Part shown: positions 61,784-64,000 of the stretch, piece by piece
How the letters are laid out: every line of letters starts with the position of its first letter
Numbering within the stretch: the stretch's first letter is position 1
Assembly (NCBI GenBank): GCA_002811645.1
Contig: PDIP01000015.1
Span: 27,753 to 91,752 of the forward strand
Length of the DNA stretch: 64,000 bases
Source: Corallochytrium limacisporum
Lineage: Eukaryota > Opisthokonta
Direction of reading: 5' to 3'
Notes under the pieces: model-generated
What the model saw: the letters and a program-made list of their open reading frames with translations, nothing else
Databases searched by the model: none
What the model was told of the DNA's origin: nothing
Made by a program: the position numbers and the translations under genes

Positions 61784-62818
61784 TTACTTGGAGAAGTTCT
61801 TGGATCCGGAAGCGGCACCAACCTTGTCAGAGATGATTGTGTTTGTAATCTCATCCAGGCCAGTCACATCAAAGTTGACATGGTAAGGCTGGAAGATGTC
61901 CTTTGCGGCACCACCGTGCGTCGACAGCTTGGCCTTTTTCATGATCGCAGTGCGCTCGCCAACCCAACGAATGTACACAAACTTGGCCTGGTCGATGGAT
62001 ACAGCGCCCGCATCACGTTCGTATGCGTCGGTCACGCGCACAAGTGCGTAGGCAGCGATGTCTTCCTTGAGCTCGGAACGTACTCCAGCCAATCCCTCGG
62101 ACCCAGTGCCCAGAACCACCAACGGTTTGTTAATGTCCATATCCGGGTAGCCCGCAACCAAGAAATTGATCGCTGACTTGTCATCACGTACGTCCTTGAT
62201 GGCAGCAAGAACCTTATCCGAAGCTTCTACACCCATTGACTTACGGACAGACGAATTTACCTTCACTTGGGAGTCACCGCCAATGGTTTCCTTGGACTTC
62301 GCCAGATGGGGACTGTCCTGGAAGCTTGGTTTATTGCCTCCAACGCGCTCTGGCCTCTTGTCAGCCTCAGCCTTGTCCAAGATGCGATCGGCGGTCATGC
62401 TGGCCTCGGCCACCCGCTTTGCCAAGTCCTCGTCCGTCAGCTCTGAGGACTCAGTGATGGTATAGGCCACATGGTTTGGCTCAAAATATTTGTCCACGCT
62501 TCCCTTCACAACACCTAGGCGGCCGCGCTTAACGAATGGTACATTCTCACCGGCAAAATATACGTAAACAAACTTCACTGTTTCACTCATATCCACAGTC
62601 TCCTTGATGCGGACCAGTACATACTGGATTTGGGTCTCATTGAGGTGCTCTTTGATTTCCTCAGCTCCGCCAGTTCCCGACGCAACGATCTGTAGAGAGT
62701 TGGGATCCATATCCTTGTGGCCAGCTACTACCCAGGTGGTCTCAGACGCGTCATTGCGGACATCCTGGGTGGCAGCCTTGAATGCTGCCTCATCAATAGG
62801 CTTTGCTTCGGTTGACAT
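61784..62818 (-). CDS. Coactosin-like protein with two ADF-H domains
   Basis: The 344-residue product has two domains of the ADF/cofilin-homology fold, each closest to coactosin, which binds F-actin. The first spans about residues 5-135 and includes Y-V-L-V-R-I-K, F-V-Y-V-Y-F-A-G-E-N-V and V-K-G-S-V-D-K-Y-F-E. The second spans about 195-330 with the matching Y-A-L-V-R-V, F-V-Y-I-R-W-V-G-E and K-D-I-F-Q-P-Y-H-V. A hydrophilic linker of about 55 residues joins them. Usual coactosins have one domain of about 140 residues, so this is an internal duplication; twinfilin also has two ADF-H domains but of another type. It could bind two actin subunits. The frame opens at a TTG (62830); the first ATG is at 62818. 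Confidence 0.9.
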   Translation of the reverse strand: MSTEAKPIDEAAFKAATQDVRNDASETTWVVAGHKDMDPNSLQIVASGTGGAEEIKEHLNETQIQYVLVRIKETVDMSETVKFVYVYFAGENVPFVKRGRLGVVKGSVDKYFEPNHVAYTITESSELTDEDLAKRVAEASMTADRILDKAEADKRPERVGGNKPSFQDSPHLAKSKETIGGDSQVKVNSSVRKSMGVEASDKVLAAIKDVRDDKSAINFLVAGYPDMDINKPLVVLGTGSEGLAGVRSELKEDIAAYALVRVTDAYERDAGAVSIDQAKFVYIRWVGERTAIMKKAKLSTHGGAAKDIFQPYHVNFDVTGLDEITNTIISDKVGAASGSKNFSK

Positions 62819-64000
62819 TCTTACGCACAAACCTGATCAATTGTACGCAAACGGTATCTAGTTTGGTCCACTACCTAGACGTGAGCCATCAGTCAACCGT
62901 CCATAAGTACGTTCTCAAATAGACTAAGGATTGAATGCCGCCACGTGAAAATGAGGCCACGGCGCCGTGACACGACGAAAGCACATTGACTAATATCTTG
63001 TTTGAAGTCTTCTTGTTCGACATAACACCACTACCACATTGCCTGCCCGGTGCAAACCCGTACGGACCGTAGCAAATTAGCGTCCTGCCTCACTCCCTCC
63101 GAAAAGAGCCACAACATTGAATTCCATAGTGAATGTTGAAAGAATCTGGAAACGGCGAAACGGTGAGTATGAGTTTCGGAAGGCTTGCGTCGGTCTTTAT
63201 AAACTCCTGCGCTCTCTCTGTCTCCCCAGGTACTCTCTCGAAATACAGGGACCAGGTCAGCAATGGGTCGTCACTGCCTCTGATTGGCCGAAAATGCGAC
63301 CTCCGTGGAAGTGAGTGGATAAAGAAAGTGGTGGAATTATGGTACATCATATATGGGGGCGAGGGGTAGGGAGCAAGCGTACTAAACGACAAGAAAACTA
63401 CGACCCGGGGAGATATTGGGGGGGGGGCCAAGTAGCAAAGTGGCTTTTGGCTCCTGTGTGTTCCTTTGGTGTAAAAAGGGAGATTTCCGCTAATTTGATA
63501 TACCGCAAGGAAAGTCGGTGCTTTGGTTTAGCCAGCATACTGAGAATCATTGAACAACGATGCCTATCGGTCTCACTGGGAGGTGAACTGGATCGTTAAA
63601 TCATCCGGAACGTTACAAAATCACCCGCACTGAGGCAGTCTCCCCCGAAAATTTGCTTGCGACCAGGTCCCAAGGTCGGTGCCCAGTCTTCGTGTGTCAC
63701 CGATTTCCCTCCAAGCAGCCCTCGTCTCCTCCACGGAAGCGGGAGCGGTGAGGGGCGTCAAAGGCTGCGCGCAGTCAGAGACCCACCTTTTCTTTTTTTG
63801 TCAGTTTTGGTCCCCTCCCTACCTGCAACTTCAAGCCGCCCATCTTTAGTCGATTTTCATATTCAAATGGGCGGTCGGTGGTTTTCGCGTGTGTGTGTGT
63901 GTGCATCCGCCCGTACCGTGCTGCAATTTTGTAAAAAGACCTTCAGTCTCACATTCTTGCCGGGCTCCCTAAGTCACTTCGTCGTGGCGCCCCGGGGGGG
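62819..64000. promoter_or_regulatory. Region upstream of the coactosin-like gene, to the window edge
   Basis: No gene is seen in the last 1.2 kb. An inverted CCAAT element (T-C-T-G-A-T-T-G-G-C) lies near 63278. A G run lies at 63418-63427, about 600 bp upstream of the ATG. A GT run lies at 63888-63903. The window ends in C-C-C-C followed by at least seven G (63990-64000), another C-run/G-run block. A frame of 113 codons at 63090-63431 resembles no protein. Confidence 0.4.

Noticed and set aside
63423-63480. A-box-like TAGCAAAGTGG near the right end
   Set aside because: The D-stem does not pair and there is no B-box downstream.

Overview
The window looks like nuclear DNA from a unicellular eukaryote, probably a protistan relative of animals (unicellular holozoan or close opisthokont). 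The main clues are a class-X-type myosin (motor, IQ, lone helix, PH domains, MyTH4-FERM), an HMG20-like chromatin protein, coactosin-type actin binders, a long Ras exchange factor, and a TTLL9-type tubulin ligase relic. No species can be named from the sequence alone. Every intact gene, including those of 7.6 kb and 5.9 kb, reads through as one uninterrupted ORF, so introns are rare or absent here. The DNA is a draft assembly: a 52-base N gap lies at 36564-36615.

Layout from left to right: the 3' end of a RanBD protein (+), phosphoserine phosphatase (-), a flavin monooxygenase (+), an HMG20-like protein (-), a 6.4 kb gene-poor spacer, HEATR1/UTP10 (+), dCMP deaminase (-), deoxyhypusine hydroxylase (-), ribosomal protein eS8 (+), a secreted SOUL protein (-), a MAPEG protein (-), an SPX-EXS phosphate exporter (-), a decayed TTLL9 gene (+), a Vps5/SNX1-type sorting nexin (-), an unrecognised 760-residue protein (-), a TraB protein (-), a TRASH/Ctr copper-transporter fusion (+), an ankyrin-DHHC palmitoyltransferase (-), myosin X (+), a RasGEF (-), and a two-domain coactosin-like protein (-).

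Gene arrangement is regular. Every plus-strand gene runs tail-to-tail into a minus-strand neighbour, usually with only 70-190 bp between stop codons. The 5' sides are long (0.5-6 kb) and rich in purine/pyrimidine tracts, CT/AG microsatellites and C-run/G-run palindromes. A GC-run island lies roughly 130-900 bp upstream of nearly every start codon. I see no tRNA, rRNA or CRISPR, no clear transposable element and no bacterial-style operon.

Functionally, 11.4-22.9 kb groups growth genes (rRNA processing, nucleotide synthesis, eIF5A hypusination, small ribosomal subunit). 42-46.6 kb pairs a probably mitochondrial TraB protein head-to-head with the copper-transporter fusion. 50-62.8 kb carries actin and Ras-signalling genes. 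The most notable observations are the multiply damaged TTLL9 gene (a possible footprint of flagellar reduction), the TRASH/Ctr fusion with an upstream ORF whose stop overlaps its start, the unrecognised 760-residue protein, and the recurring upstream GC-run islands.
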